In this document: positions 6,201 through 13,119 of the stretch, piece after piece
Layout: every line of letters begins with the position of its first letter
How positions within the stretch are numbered: the first letter of the stretch is position 1
Assembly (NCBI GenBank): GCA_035646975.1
Contig: DASROJ010000106.1
Location: 1 to 16,705 of the forward strand
From: DASROJ01 sp035646975
Lineage (GTDB): Bacteria > Acidobacteriota > Polarisedimenticolia > JACPZX01 > DASXTC01
Length of the DNA stretch: 16,705 nucleotides
Direction of reading: 5' to 3'
Made by a program: the position numbers and the translations under genes
The notes under the pieces: model-generated
Seen by the model: the letters and a program-made list of their open reading frames with translations, nothing else
Database searches by the model: none
Told to the model about the DNA's origin: nothing

Positions 6201-7690
6201 CGATCCCCCACGCTCATCGATGAGACACGCAACGTGGGCTGAAGGATGCCGAACGGGATGGCCTGGTCCTCCTTCACGCAAACCGGCGAGCCGGTGTCGG
6301 AGACCGGATCGCATCCGATCGCGTCGATCTTCATCAGAAGGTCGGCCGCCCGACCGCGTAGAACCGCGCCGGCCACCGGGCTGGTCACGCGACCGTTCTC
6401 GATCAGAAACGCCTCGTCCACCGCGAGGACGAAACGGCCCGAGGCGGGGTCGACCCGGCCCCGCCCCAGCCGGGTGACCAGCAGGCCGGTCCGGGTCGTT
6501 GCCAGGATCCGCTCGAAGGTGTCCTGCCCAGGATCGATCACCAGGTTCGTCATTCGCGGCATCGGCGCATCGCGATAGGACTGCCGGCGGCCGTTGCCCG
6601 TCGAGATGCCATCGGTAGCCACCGCGGTGAGCCGATCTGACAGGAACCCGACCAGCGTTCCATCCATGATCAACGGCGTACGGCGGCAGGCCACTCCTTC
6701 ATCGTCGAACAGCGCCGAGCCTCTCATCCCCGGAATGGACCCGTCGTCCACCAGGGTCAGCAGGGGAGAGGCGATGGCGAGCCCGCGCGCCGAAGCGAAC
6801 GGAGTGACGCCCCGCAGGACATGGTCGGCCTCGAGCAGGTGGCCGCAGACTTCGTGCAGCAGGAAGCCGCCGGACGGCGAAGCGAACACCACCGGCATCT
6901 CGCCACGCGGCGCCGGCGCCGCTTCCAGGCGGCGCCCGGCACGGGCGGAAAGTTGCACGGCCGGGTGGAGGTCTTTCGAGGCGAAACGCGCAAGCTCTTC
7001 GAGCGTCGCCGCGCTGCGTATCTCTTCGAGCGGGTTGACCTGATCCGATGCACCGCCACCCGAAACGCTGGCGCGCAGCGTGGCAACGACGGATGACCGG
7101 GTGTCGCGCGCCGGGTCCCTGTCCGTGGCGAGCAGGAGGATCTCCTGCACGCTGGCATCGAGCGACGCCGAGCAGAAACCGTCCGTTCCCGATGCCGGCC
7201 CGCCGGCCAGCCCGCCGGCGATCGCTCCGATCCAGGACGAAAGCAGACCGGTCGCCGTGGCGAGAAAGCCGCTCGACCAGGCCCCGGTGAGCGCTGACGG
7301 CGAGGCGTCCGCCAGCCGCGCCTCGACCGGCTCGGAGCGCTGATTGTCACGGGCAATCCCCAGCGGCGGTGGACCGTCGAGCCACTCCACCGCGACGGCC
7401 TCCGGATGAAGGGCGAGCGCCTCGAGTGTCCCGGCCGTGGGCGCGTCCAGCACGAACGACTCGTGACGCACATCGCGCCGATCTCCGCCGTGGGAGAATC
7501 GTCTGAGATGGGCTCCGGTCTCCCATCTGCGTTCGACGGTCGGAGCGGCGGCGGCGCCGTCCGCGCTCATCGTGACGCCGACGTGAACGCTCAGACGCGA
7601 TTCGATGAACAGCTCGGCGGCGCGCGCGCCGGTGGGCAGCGAAGCTCCGAGGATGCGCCTGAGGTGATCGATATCGACGCGAAGTGTCAT
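6197..7690 (-). CDS. tldD: TldD-type zinc metallopeptidase subunit
   Basis: The 497-residue protein has the TldD zinc motif HEVCGH (residues 279-284, in GGFLLHEVCGHLLEADH) and the C-terminal Cys471 in SPVCVKEDQAIPFGILQPTLRV, the position where TldD enzymes supply a Cys zinc ligand. Other family blocks are TLVDDGSIPGM, DDEGVACRRTPLI and STGNGRRQSYRDAPMPRMTN. It has no signal peptide and should be cytosolic, working with the TldE subunit encoded next. The ATG at 7690 (MTLRVDIDHL) is favoured over one at 7735, because a TTGACA-17-TACCAT promoter lies between them and ends 9 nt before 7690. No Shine-Dalgarno precedes 7690, consistent with a leaderless or nearly leaderless message. The middle region (about 120-240) is rich in Ala, Ser and Gly and less conserved. 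Confidence 0.9.
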   Translation of the reverse strand: MTLRVDIDHLRRILGASLPTGARAAELFIESRLSVHVGVTMSADGAAAAPTVERRWETGAHLRRFSHGGDRRDVRHESFVLDAPTAGTLEALALHPEAVAVEWLDGPPPLGIARDNQRSEPVEARLADASPSALTGAWSSGFLATATGLLSSWIGAIAGGLAGGPASGTDGFCSASLDASVQEILLLATDRDPARDTRSSVVATLRASVSGGGASDQVNPLEEIRSAATLEELARFASKDLHPAVQLSARAGRRLEAAPAPRGEMPVVFASPSGGFLLHEVCGHLLEADHVLRGVTPFASARGLAIASPLLTLVDDGSIPGMRGSALFDDEGVACRRTPLIMDGTLVGFLSDRLTAVATDGISTGNGRRQSYRDAPMPRMTNLVIDPGQDTFERILATTRTGLLVTRLGRGRVDPASGRFVLAVDEAFLIENGRVTSPVAGAVLRGRAADLLMKIDAIGCDPVSDTGSPVCVKEDQAIPFGILQPTLRVSSMSVGDR

Positions 7691-7699
7691 CCCGCGGCG

Positions 7700-7728
7700 A
7701 TGGTAGGGGGGTGCCGGGTGCCTGTCAA
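7700..7728 (-). promoter_or_regulatory. Strong sigma70-like promoter of the tldD operon, nearly leaderless
   Basis: Minus strand: TTGACA (7728-7723), a 17-nt spacer containing the direct repeat GGCACCC-GGCACCC, then TACCAT (7705-7700), then 9 nt to the ATG at 7690. The -35 is perfect and the spacing ideal; the -10 has four of six matches. RNA would start within a few bases of the start codon. The 71-bp gap also has to hold the divergent permease promoter, for which I see only a weak -10 (TAGGAT, 7738-7743) and no good -35. Confidence 0.6.
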
Positions 7729-7761
7729 GAAACATGATAGGATGGCCGTCGAGACTGCGAT

Positions 7762-8841
7762 ATGTCCTCCGCCGGAAGCCTCATTACGCCCATTAATAAT
7801 GATACCGAACGCCCCCTGCCGGGCCGACGATTCACCTGGCCCCGGGCGGCCTGGGTGCTCGGCGGTCTGCTGGCCGTGCTGGCGGGCTGCGTCCTGTTCA
7901 GCCTCACGATGGGCTCCACTTCCGTGGGCATGCTCGATCTGCTGTTTCCCTCCAGCGCGACCCAGGAGTCGGCGACCATCCTGCTCGGTGTGCGGCTTCC
8001 CCGTATCCTGCTGGCCGCGGCCGTGGGGGCGTGCCTGTCGGCCGCCGGGGTCTGCTTCCAGGCCCTGCTGCGCAACCCGCTTGCCGATCCCTACATCCTG
8101 GGAATCTCCGGTGGCGCGGGGCTCGGCGCCATCCTCGCCACCGCGCTGGCTCCCGCGGCGGGCCTGGCGGTGATCGTGCTGCGTCCCGCCGTGGCATTCG
8201 GCGGCGCGGTCGGCGCGGTCGTGCTGCTGCTCGCGATGGCGCGGCGTCGCGGTCGCCTGATCCCCGAGACGATGATCCTCATGGGAGTGGTGATGAACGC
8301 CACGATCATGGCTGCCATCATGTTCATCATCACCATGGCGGACTTCAGCCGTTACGCGGGCACGATGTACTGGCTCATCGGAAACCTGTCGTCCCCGTCA
8401 ACAGGCGAGCTGGCGCTGGTCTACGGTTGTCTCGTGCCGGGCGTGATCGCCCTGACGCTGATGGGGCAGGGACTCAATGTCATGACGGGGGGCGAGGAGA
8501 TGGCCAGTCAGCTCGGCGTCAACGTCCCGCGGCTCAGGCTCGCCACCTTGCTGGCGGCCTCTCTGGTCACCGCCGCGGCGGTATCGCTGACCGGTTTGAT
8601 CGGCTTTGTCGGATTGATGGTGCCGCATCTCGGGCGGGTGTGGCTCGGGCCCGACAACCGGCTGCTCGTGCCCGCCTCGGCGTTGCTGGGCGCCATCATA
8701 TTAGTAATGGCCGACACGGCGGCCCGCGCGCTGTTCGCCCCGACACAGATCCCGGTGGGGGTCATCACCGCCCTGTTCGGCGGCCCCTGCTTCCTGTGGC
8801 TGTTCGCGCGGCGGGGAGCGGAAGGAACCGCGCGGGGATGA
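7762..8841 (+). CDS. BtuC/FecCD-family ABC transporter permease
   Basis: The 359-residue membrane protein has an N-terminal cytosolic tail of about 30 residues and roughly nine to ten hydrophobic helices. Family marks are GVRLPRILLAAAVGACLSAAG, NPLADPYILGISGGAGLGA and the late block GFVGLMVPHLGRVWLGPDNR with IPVGVITALFGGPCFLWL, all characteristic of importers for vitamin B12, heme and ferric siderophores. It would form the inner-membrane channel, as a homodimer with two copies of the ATPase encoded by the overlapping next gene. The ATG at 7762 has only a weak GAGA 7 nt upstream. The convergent operon encodes a TonB-dependent receptor and a propeller lipoprotein, so corrinoid import is the leading idea, but the sequence alone does not separate B12 from siderophore permeases. 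The first codons are unusually AT-rich (around 7783-7804), as is a patch of ATA-TTA-GTA codons at 8698-8706. Confidence 0.9.
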   Translation: MSSAGSLITPINNDTERPLPGRRFTWPRAAWVLGGLLAVLAGCVLFSLTMGSTSVGMLDLLFPSSATQESATILLGVRLPRILLAAAVGACLSAAGVCFQALLRNPLADPYILGISGGAGLGAILATALAPAAGLAVIVLRPAVAFGGAVGAVVLLLAMARRRGRLIPETMILMGVVMNATIMAAIMFIITMADFSRYAGTMYWLIGNLSSPSTGELALVYGCLVPGVIALTLMGQGLNVMTGGEEMASQLGVNVPRLRLATLLAASLVTAAAVSLTGLIGFVGLMVPHLGRVWLGPDNRLLVPASALLGAIILVMADTAARALFAPTQIPVGVITALFGGPCFLWLFARRGAEGTARG

Positions 8842-9638
8842 AGGCATCCAACGTGTCATCGGCACCACCCGCCATCGAAGCCCGGGGGCTCCGCTTTTCC
8901 TACAGGGAGACACCGGTGTTCGACGGTCTCGATCTTCAGGTCGCCGCGGGCCAGATGCTGGCCCTCATCGGCCCGAACGGGTCGGGCAAGACGACGCTGC
9001 TCAAGCTGCTCGGCGGAGCGCTGCGTCCGGTATCGGGAGAAGTGCTCATCGAGGGGCATGCGCTGCCGAGTCTCGCGCCGCGCGAACGCGCCCGGCGGGT
9101 CGCCGTGGTGCCGCAGGATACGGCGATGACCTTCGATTTCAGCGTCCTGGAAACCGTGCTGATGGGACGCACGGCCTACCTGGGGCTGTTCGGGATCGAA
9201 GGGGCCGAAGATCTCGCCGCGGCCCGGCAGGCGATGCGCCGCACGGGCACCGAGGGGTTCTCGACCCGGCTGTTGTCGCACCTCAGCGGCGGCGAGCGGC
9301 AGCTGGTGGTCATCGCGCGCGCGCTGGCGCAGCAGCCCCGTCTTCTTCTGCTCGACGAGCCGACCGCGTTTCTGGACATCCGGCACCGGCTCGAGATTTA
9401 CGGACTTCTTTCACGGCTCAACGTGGAGGAGGGGCTCACGATCGTCATCACCTCGCACGACATCAATCTTGCCGCCCGCTTCTGCCGCCGGATCGTGCTC
9501 ATCAAAGCGGGGCGTGTGCGCGCCGACGGTGCCCCTGCCGAAGTCTTCCGCGCCGGGATTCTCTCCGACGTGTACGAGACGCCGCTGCAGATTCTGGCCG
9601 ATGCCTCCACGGGCACCCCGTTCGCGGTCCCGGCATGA
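8838..9638 (+). CDS. ABC transporter ATPase of the BtuD/FecE type
   Basis: The 266-residue ATPase carries Walker A GPNGSGKT (residues 45-52), the Q-loop in VVPQD (Q93), signature LSGGE (149-153), Walker B LLLLDEP (169-175), D-loop FLD and the switch His in TSHD (H207). The helical insert with SVLETVLMGRTAYLG and the tail ETPLQI are typical of the iron/B12 importer class. It powers the permease encoded just upstream. The ATG at 8838 overlaps the permease stop (ATGA); the same frame stays open upstream to 8031 but that part is a shadow of the permease gene, with Arg/Gly-rich non-protein-like composition. Its stop overlaps the next start at 9635. No substrate-binding protein gene accompanies the pair in this window. 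Confidence 0.92.
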   Translation: MKASNVSSAPPAIEARGLRFSYRETPVFDGLDLQVAAGQMLALIGPNGSGKTTLLKLLGGALRPVSGEVLIEGHALPSLAPRERARRVAVVPQDTAMTFDFSVLETVLMGRTAYLGLFGIEGAEDLAAARQAMRRTGTEGFSTRLLSHLSGGERQLVVIARALAQQPRLLLLDEPTAFLDIRHRLEIYGLLSRLNVEEGLTIVITSHDINLAARFCRRIVLIKAGRVRADGAPAEVFRAGILSDVYETPLQILADASTGTPFAVPA

Positions 9639-10183
9639 CCGTGAATCCTCCCGAGACCCTGACGACACCGCGTCTGCTCCTCAGAAAGCCGCGGCTGACC
9701 GACGCGGAGTCGATTTTCGAGGAGTACGCCCGCGATCCCGAGGCGACCCGGTACCTCCTGTTCCGGCCTCACCAGGATATCGGGCAGACCCACGAGTTCC
9801 TCAGGACGCGACTGGCGAACTGGGGAGGAGGCGATGAGCTGATGTGGGGGATCACGGTGAAACCGGACGATCGCCTCGTGGGAATGATCGCCTGCCGGTT
9901 CAATGGACACCGGGTTGACATCGGCTACGTCATCGCGCGCCGGCTGTGGGGCAACGGCTACATGAGCGAAACCGTGAAGGCCGTGGGGGACTGGGTGCTG
10001 GAACAGGAAGGGATCCACAGGGTCTGGGCGGTGTGCGACACGAACAACAGGGCCTCCGCGCGCGTGATGGAGAAGGCCGGGATGAAACGGGAAGGGCTCC
10101 TGAAGCGGTGGCTGGTGCATCCGAACATCTCCGACGAGCCGCGGGACTGTTTTGTCTACAGCCGGGTTCGGGGAGAGAGCTGA
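9635..10183 (+). CDS. GNAT-family acetyltransferase, RimJ/RimL-like
   Basis: The 182-residue protein has the Acetyltransf_3 layout: TPRLLLRKPRLTDAESIF at the N-terminus, then VDIGYVIARRLWGNGYMSET (the acetyl-CoA pyrophosphate loop, R-R-L-W-G-N-G-Y), then CDTNNRASARVMEKAGMKREG. Members use acetyl-CoA to acetylate protein N-termini (RimJ, RimL) or small amines; the acceptor cannot be told here. The ATG overlaps the ATPase stop by 4 nt (ATGA), so it is translated with the transporter. The link may be simple operon packing, or the enzyme may modify the imported ligand; nothing in the sequence decides this. Confidence 0.87.
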   Translation: MTVNPPETLTTPRLLLRKPRLTDAESIFEEYARDPEATRYLLFRPHQDIGQTHEFLRTRLANWGGGDELMWGITVKPDDRLVGMIACRFNGHRVDIGYVIARRLWGNGYMSETVKAVGDWVLEQEGIHRVWAVCDTNNRASARVMEKAGMKREGLLKRWLVHPNISDEPRDCFVYSRVRGES

Positions 10184-10188
10184 CCTGC

Positions 10189-10923
10189 ATGCGTCGTTAC
10201 ACCGAATATGATCGGTTCGCCGAGATCTACAGCAGGCACTGGAACGGATTCAGCGCGCGCTGCCTGCCCGTGCTCGACAGGCTGCTGCTGGGTGAGCTGG
10301 CGGCCGGCGCGAAGATTCTCGACCTCTGCTGCGGCGCGGGGCACATGGCGGCGCTGCTGACGGCCCGAGGCTTCCGGGTGACAGGTCTGGACGGGTCGGA
10401 GGAGATGATCCGCCGCGCGCGCGCGAACGCTCCTGCAGCCGAGTTCATCGCCGGTGACGCCCGGTCGTTTTCGCCGCAGAAGGGTTCGTTCGATGCCGCC
10501 GTCTGCCTGTTCGACAGCCTCAATCACCTCATGACATCCCGCGATCTCGCCGACGCGCTGGGCAACGTGCGCGCGGCGCTGCGCACCGGGGGCCGTTTCG
10601 TCTTCGACATGAACATGGAGGAGGGATACCTCCGCCGGTGGAACGACTCGCTGAGCATCGTCGAGGACGCCTATGTCTGCGTGGTGAGGGCCCGCTTCGA
10701 TGCGGCGGCAATGGTCGGCAGCAATGACGTCACGTTGTTCGAGCGCGCGGAGCGCTGGGTTCGAAGCGACTTCACGCTGACCCAGCGCTGCTACCCGGAG
10801 AACGAGGTGCTCGCGGCGCTTTCCGTCGCGGGTTTCGTCGGCTCGCGATCGTTCGAGGCTTCCCGGGATCTGCAGGCCGACATGGGCGTCGGCAGGAGTT
10901 TCTTCACCTGCGTGGCAGGATGA
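10189..10923 (+). CDS. Class I SAM-dependent methyltransferase
   Basis: The 244-residue protein has motif I KILDLCCGAGHMAALL (about residues 42-57), the acidic end of strand 2 in VTGLDGS (D68), EFIAGDARSF as motif III, and FDAAVCLFDSLNHL as the post-motif that often closes the active site. Substrate is not evident; the family includes enzymes for small metabolites and for cofactors. The start at 10189 has a GAGAG stretch about 9 nt upstream and sits 5 nt after the acetyltransferase stop; the open frame continues upstream to 9946 but that portion overlaps the acetyltransferase and is not protein-like. It is the last gene of the transporter operon and is followed by a hairpin at 10930-10945. 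Confidence 0.86.
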   Translation: MRRYTEYDRFAEIYSRHWNGFSARCLPVLDRLLLGELAAGAKILDLCCGAGHMAALLTARGFRVTGLDGSEEMIRRARANAPAAEFIAGDARSFSPQKGSFDAAVCLFDSLNHLMTSRDLADALGNVRAALRTGGRFVFDMNMEEGYLRRWNDSLSIVEDAYVCVVRARFDAAAMVGSNDVTLFERAERWVRSDFTLTQRCYPENEVLAALSVAGFVGSRSFEASRDLQADMGVGRSFFTCVAG

Positions 10924-10929
10924 CGAGCC

Positions 10930-10945
10930 CCGGTCCCGTGACCGG
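10930..10945. terminator. Short hairpin between two convergent operons, possible bidirectional terminator
   Basis: CCGGTC, loop CCGT, GACCGG forms a perfect 6-bp stem that fits exactly between the TGA of the methyltransferase (10921-10923) and the TAA of the convergent exported protein (10948-10946). There is no proper T-run on either side (only TTACTT on the plus side), so it may be weak or Rho-assisted. Confidence 0.35.
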
Positions 10946-11527
10946 TTACTTGCCCGAGCTGGCGGCGGGGCGTGGCGGCTGCTTGCGAAAGACCAGGTCG
11001 GCCTTCGCTTCGATTTTCTCGTCCAGGACACGCAGGTCACGGATGAGATAGTCGATCGTCAGCCCCGGGATCCCCTGATCGAGCGTCTGCGAAAACGACA
11101 CCGGCAGAACGAACGGCTGAATGTACTGGTCGAGGTTGATGGTGCCCAGAGCGCCCATCCTGACCGGCAGGGATTGCACCTTCGCCACGAACGCGTTCTT
11201 CTGGTGATCGAAGTAGACGACCAGCGTCGGCTCGAGCTCCGCGTTCACGCTCATCGGCTCGCCACGACAGTCGACCTTCAGCCGGACCTTCCCGCCTTCG
11301 AAGCGCAGCTCCCGCGGATTGAACAGGGTGAACCGCTCGGTGAACCCGGCCGCGATGATCTCGAACGTGAACGGGGTGGCCGCGCGCATGAAATTCAACG
11401 TGGTCACGCGATCGATGCTGAGCGTCGCGCTTTCCGCGCGCACCCCCGTGGTGGCCAGGGCCGCGCAGACGAAAACGGCCAGCGGGATGAGGAAAGTGCG
11501 CGCGCGGGAGGTCGTGGCTCGATTCAC
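10946..11527 (-). CDS. Small exported protein of unknown function in the receptor operon
   Basis: About 193 residues with a good signal peptide (RTFLIPLAVFVCAALATTGVRAES, read as Arg-rich start, hydrophobic core, VRA cleavage). The mature part is mostly beta-strand by pattern, ending in QTLDQGIPGLTIDYLIRD followed by LRVLDEKIEAKADLVF. Shape and length vaguely recall lipid-binding periplasmic proteins such as YceB (DUF1439), but I cannot confirm this. The frame is open from a GTG at 11563; I prefer the GTG at 11527 because it gives a normal signal peptide and CATACT lies 6 nt upstream, similar to other starts in the window. The start could equally be 11563, 11533 or nearby, none with a clear Shine-Dalgarno. 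It follows the propeller lipoprotein gene directly, so it is probably part of the uptake operon. Confidence 0.7.
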   Translation of the reverse strand: MNRATTSRARTFLIPLAVFVCAALATTGVRAESATLSIDRVTTLNFMRAATPFTFEIIAAGFTERFTLFNPRELRFEGGKVRLKVDCRGEPMSVNAELEPTLVVYFDHQKNAFVAKVQSLPVRMGALGTINLDQYIQPFVLPVSFSQTLDQGIPGLTIDYLIRDLRVLDEKIEAKADLVFRKQPPRPAASSGK

Positions 11528-11567
11528 ACGCACAGTATGCACCGGCGCCGGCAGGCTCGCCACCCGG

Positions 11568-13115
11568 TCAATTGAGACCTGACAATCGTCGCGTCAACAC
11601 CGCGATCGAGACGGGGGGCAGCGAAAGCCGCGGCATGGCGACCACCTGCCCGGTGGCGGCGTCGATGACGACGAGCCGCGGATCGTTGATATCGTGCGCC
11701 GGCAGCAGAATCCAGCCATCGCCGTCGGACACGACCTCCGGCAGGAAGGCCGTCGACTGGTAAGGTGTCCCGGGCAGGACGGCGCCGGTGTCGGCGTCGA
11801 ACGTCCGCACCATGTTCGTTCCCGCGGCCGTCGTCACCACGCAATACCCCAGCGTGACGGCGCCGACGCTCGCCAGGGCAACCGACGACACGTTGCCGCC
11901 CAACGCGTCGTCATCCACCAGGAGCCCGCGCGTGGTGAGGGTATTGGGATCCACGACTTCGACGCCGCCGCTGAGCTCGCGCTGCAGGCTTCCCTGGAAG
12001 ATGCCCGCCATCGCGTAGTAGAGGTCCCCCGAGGAAGGGTGCACCGCCGGCGGGCCGAACGGATTGAGGCCCACCATCGTGATGGTGCGGGTGACCGAGT
12101 CGGTGGCGGGATCGATCACCGCCAGCAGACCCGGACCGTACTCGGTGAAACTGGTGTCGATGTTCTGCAGCCCGGCGACCACCATCCCGTCCGCCATCGC
12201 CAGACCGTCGGCGCGCGGGGTGCCCGACGAGTTGGAGGCCAGCGACGAAAGATCGATGAAACCCAGGTTCCGGCCCGTGGCGCGATCGACGATCAGGATG
12301 TCGTTCCAGGGAGGCTCGTAGCGCGTGATGTAGAGCCGGGACGGATCGGGAGCCAGGATATCGTGCGGGTTGGATCCGTTGCCGGTGGAGAACTGCAAGG
12401 CCGTCGCGAAACCGGCAGCCGGATCCAGCGACTGGATGTTGTCGAAGAAGAACCGGTTGACGATGTAGACGCCGCCCCCGGTGGCGCGGGCGACCGGGTC
12501 GCCCGAGATCGCCTCGAGATCGCGCGCGACCTCGAAGCTCGTGTCGAACCGGACGGTAACGAGGCTCGCGGTCCCGGTCACGCCGAAATCGGTGGCCGCC
12601 ACGAGATAGCGGCGTTGCTTGACCGCGTGAAAGCTGCCGGTCTCACCCGAGGAAGTCACCACGGAGATGCCGTCGATCGTCCTTCCATCCGAAGAAAGCG
12701 TTCCGGCCAGGCTGAGCCAGACGTCGGTGAACCCGGCCGACGCGGTGCCCACCTCGATCGGCCCGAAGGAGTCGAGTCCCCAGTCGGCCCCCTGCAGCTG
12801 ACCGGTGGTCGTGAGCGGTCTGGCGGCGGTGAACGGGCGCGGGATGCCGCCGACCTCGACGCTGTTGATGGTGACGGCGCCGTCGAACAGGCTCGCCCCG
12901 CCGGTCATCTCCAGCGTGAGGTCGACACGCAGACCGCCGGCGGCGTATTGGGGAAACTGAAGTCCCGGCACGGTGATGATGAAGTCGTAGATGGTGGCCA
13001 GCGGACGGGCGGCGTGCCCCTTGACCGTGTCGGCGCCCGGCGTGAACGACCTGCCGCATGCTGCCGCCGCGAACGCCAGGAGGATCGTGAGCAGGGCGCG
13101 TGAGAGATTTCTCAT
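11568..13115 (-). CDS. Surface lipoprotein with YncE-like beta-propeller, BtuG-like candidate
   Basis: The 515-residue protein has a lipoprotein signal (MRNLSRALLTILLAFAAAAC), with lipobox AAAC and lipid-carrying Cys20 followed by Gly, which predicts outer-membrane sorting. Residues of about 30-160 form a beta-rich domain. From about 170 to the end come repeated units with a strand pattern such as LYITRY-NDILIVDRATGRNLG, LLAVIDPATDSVTRTI, GGVEVVDPNTLTTRG, MVRTFDADTGAVLPG and RLVVIDAATGQVVA, the blade signature of YncE-type propellers, six to seven in number. In Bacteroides the propeller lipoprotein BtuG caps the B12 receptor BtuB and captures cobalamin. Here the gene begins 4 nt after the stop of a TonB-dependent receptor, so a comparable capture role is a reasonable inference. 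No sequence identity to BtuG is claimed. Other ligands remain possible. Confidence 0.82.
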   Translation of the reverse strand: MRNLSRALLTILLAFAAAACGRSFTPGADTVKGHAARPLATIYDFIITVPGLQFPQYAAGGLRVDLTLEMTGGASLFDGAVTINSVEVGGIPRPFTAARPLTTTGQLQGADWGLDSFGPIEVGTASAGFTDVWLSLAGTLSSDGRTIDGISVVTSSGETGSFHAVKQRRYLVAATDFGVTGTASLVTVRFDTSFEVARDLEAISGDPVARATGGGVYIVNRFFFDNIQSLDPAAGFATALQFSTGNGSNPHDILAPDPSRLYITRYEPPWNDILIVDRATGRNLGFIDLSSLASNSSGTPRADGLAMADGMVVAGLQNIDTSFTEYGPGLLAVIDPATDSVTRTITMVGLNPFGPPAVHPSSGDLYYAMAGIFQGSLQRELSGGVEVVDPNTLTTRGLLVDDDALGGNVSSVALASVGAVTLGYCVVTTAAGTNMVRTFDADTGAVLPGTPYQSTAFLPEVVSDGDGWILLPAHDINDPRLVVIDAATGQVVAMPRLSLPPVSIAVLTRRLSGLN

Positions 13116-13119
13116 GTCT

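Noticed and set aside
7691..7761. Cobalamin riboswitch before the permease gene
   Set aside because: The gap is 71 nt, too short for a B12 riboswitch, and no B12-box-like sequence is seen. One could still exist ahead of the receptor operon beyond the right edge.
11694..13103. Open plus-strand frame of 469 codons opposite the propeller lipoprotein gene
   Set aside because: Composition is Arg/Gly/Asp/His-rich without domains; it is the mirror of a GC-rich coding strand. The minus frame has a lipobox and propeller repeats.
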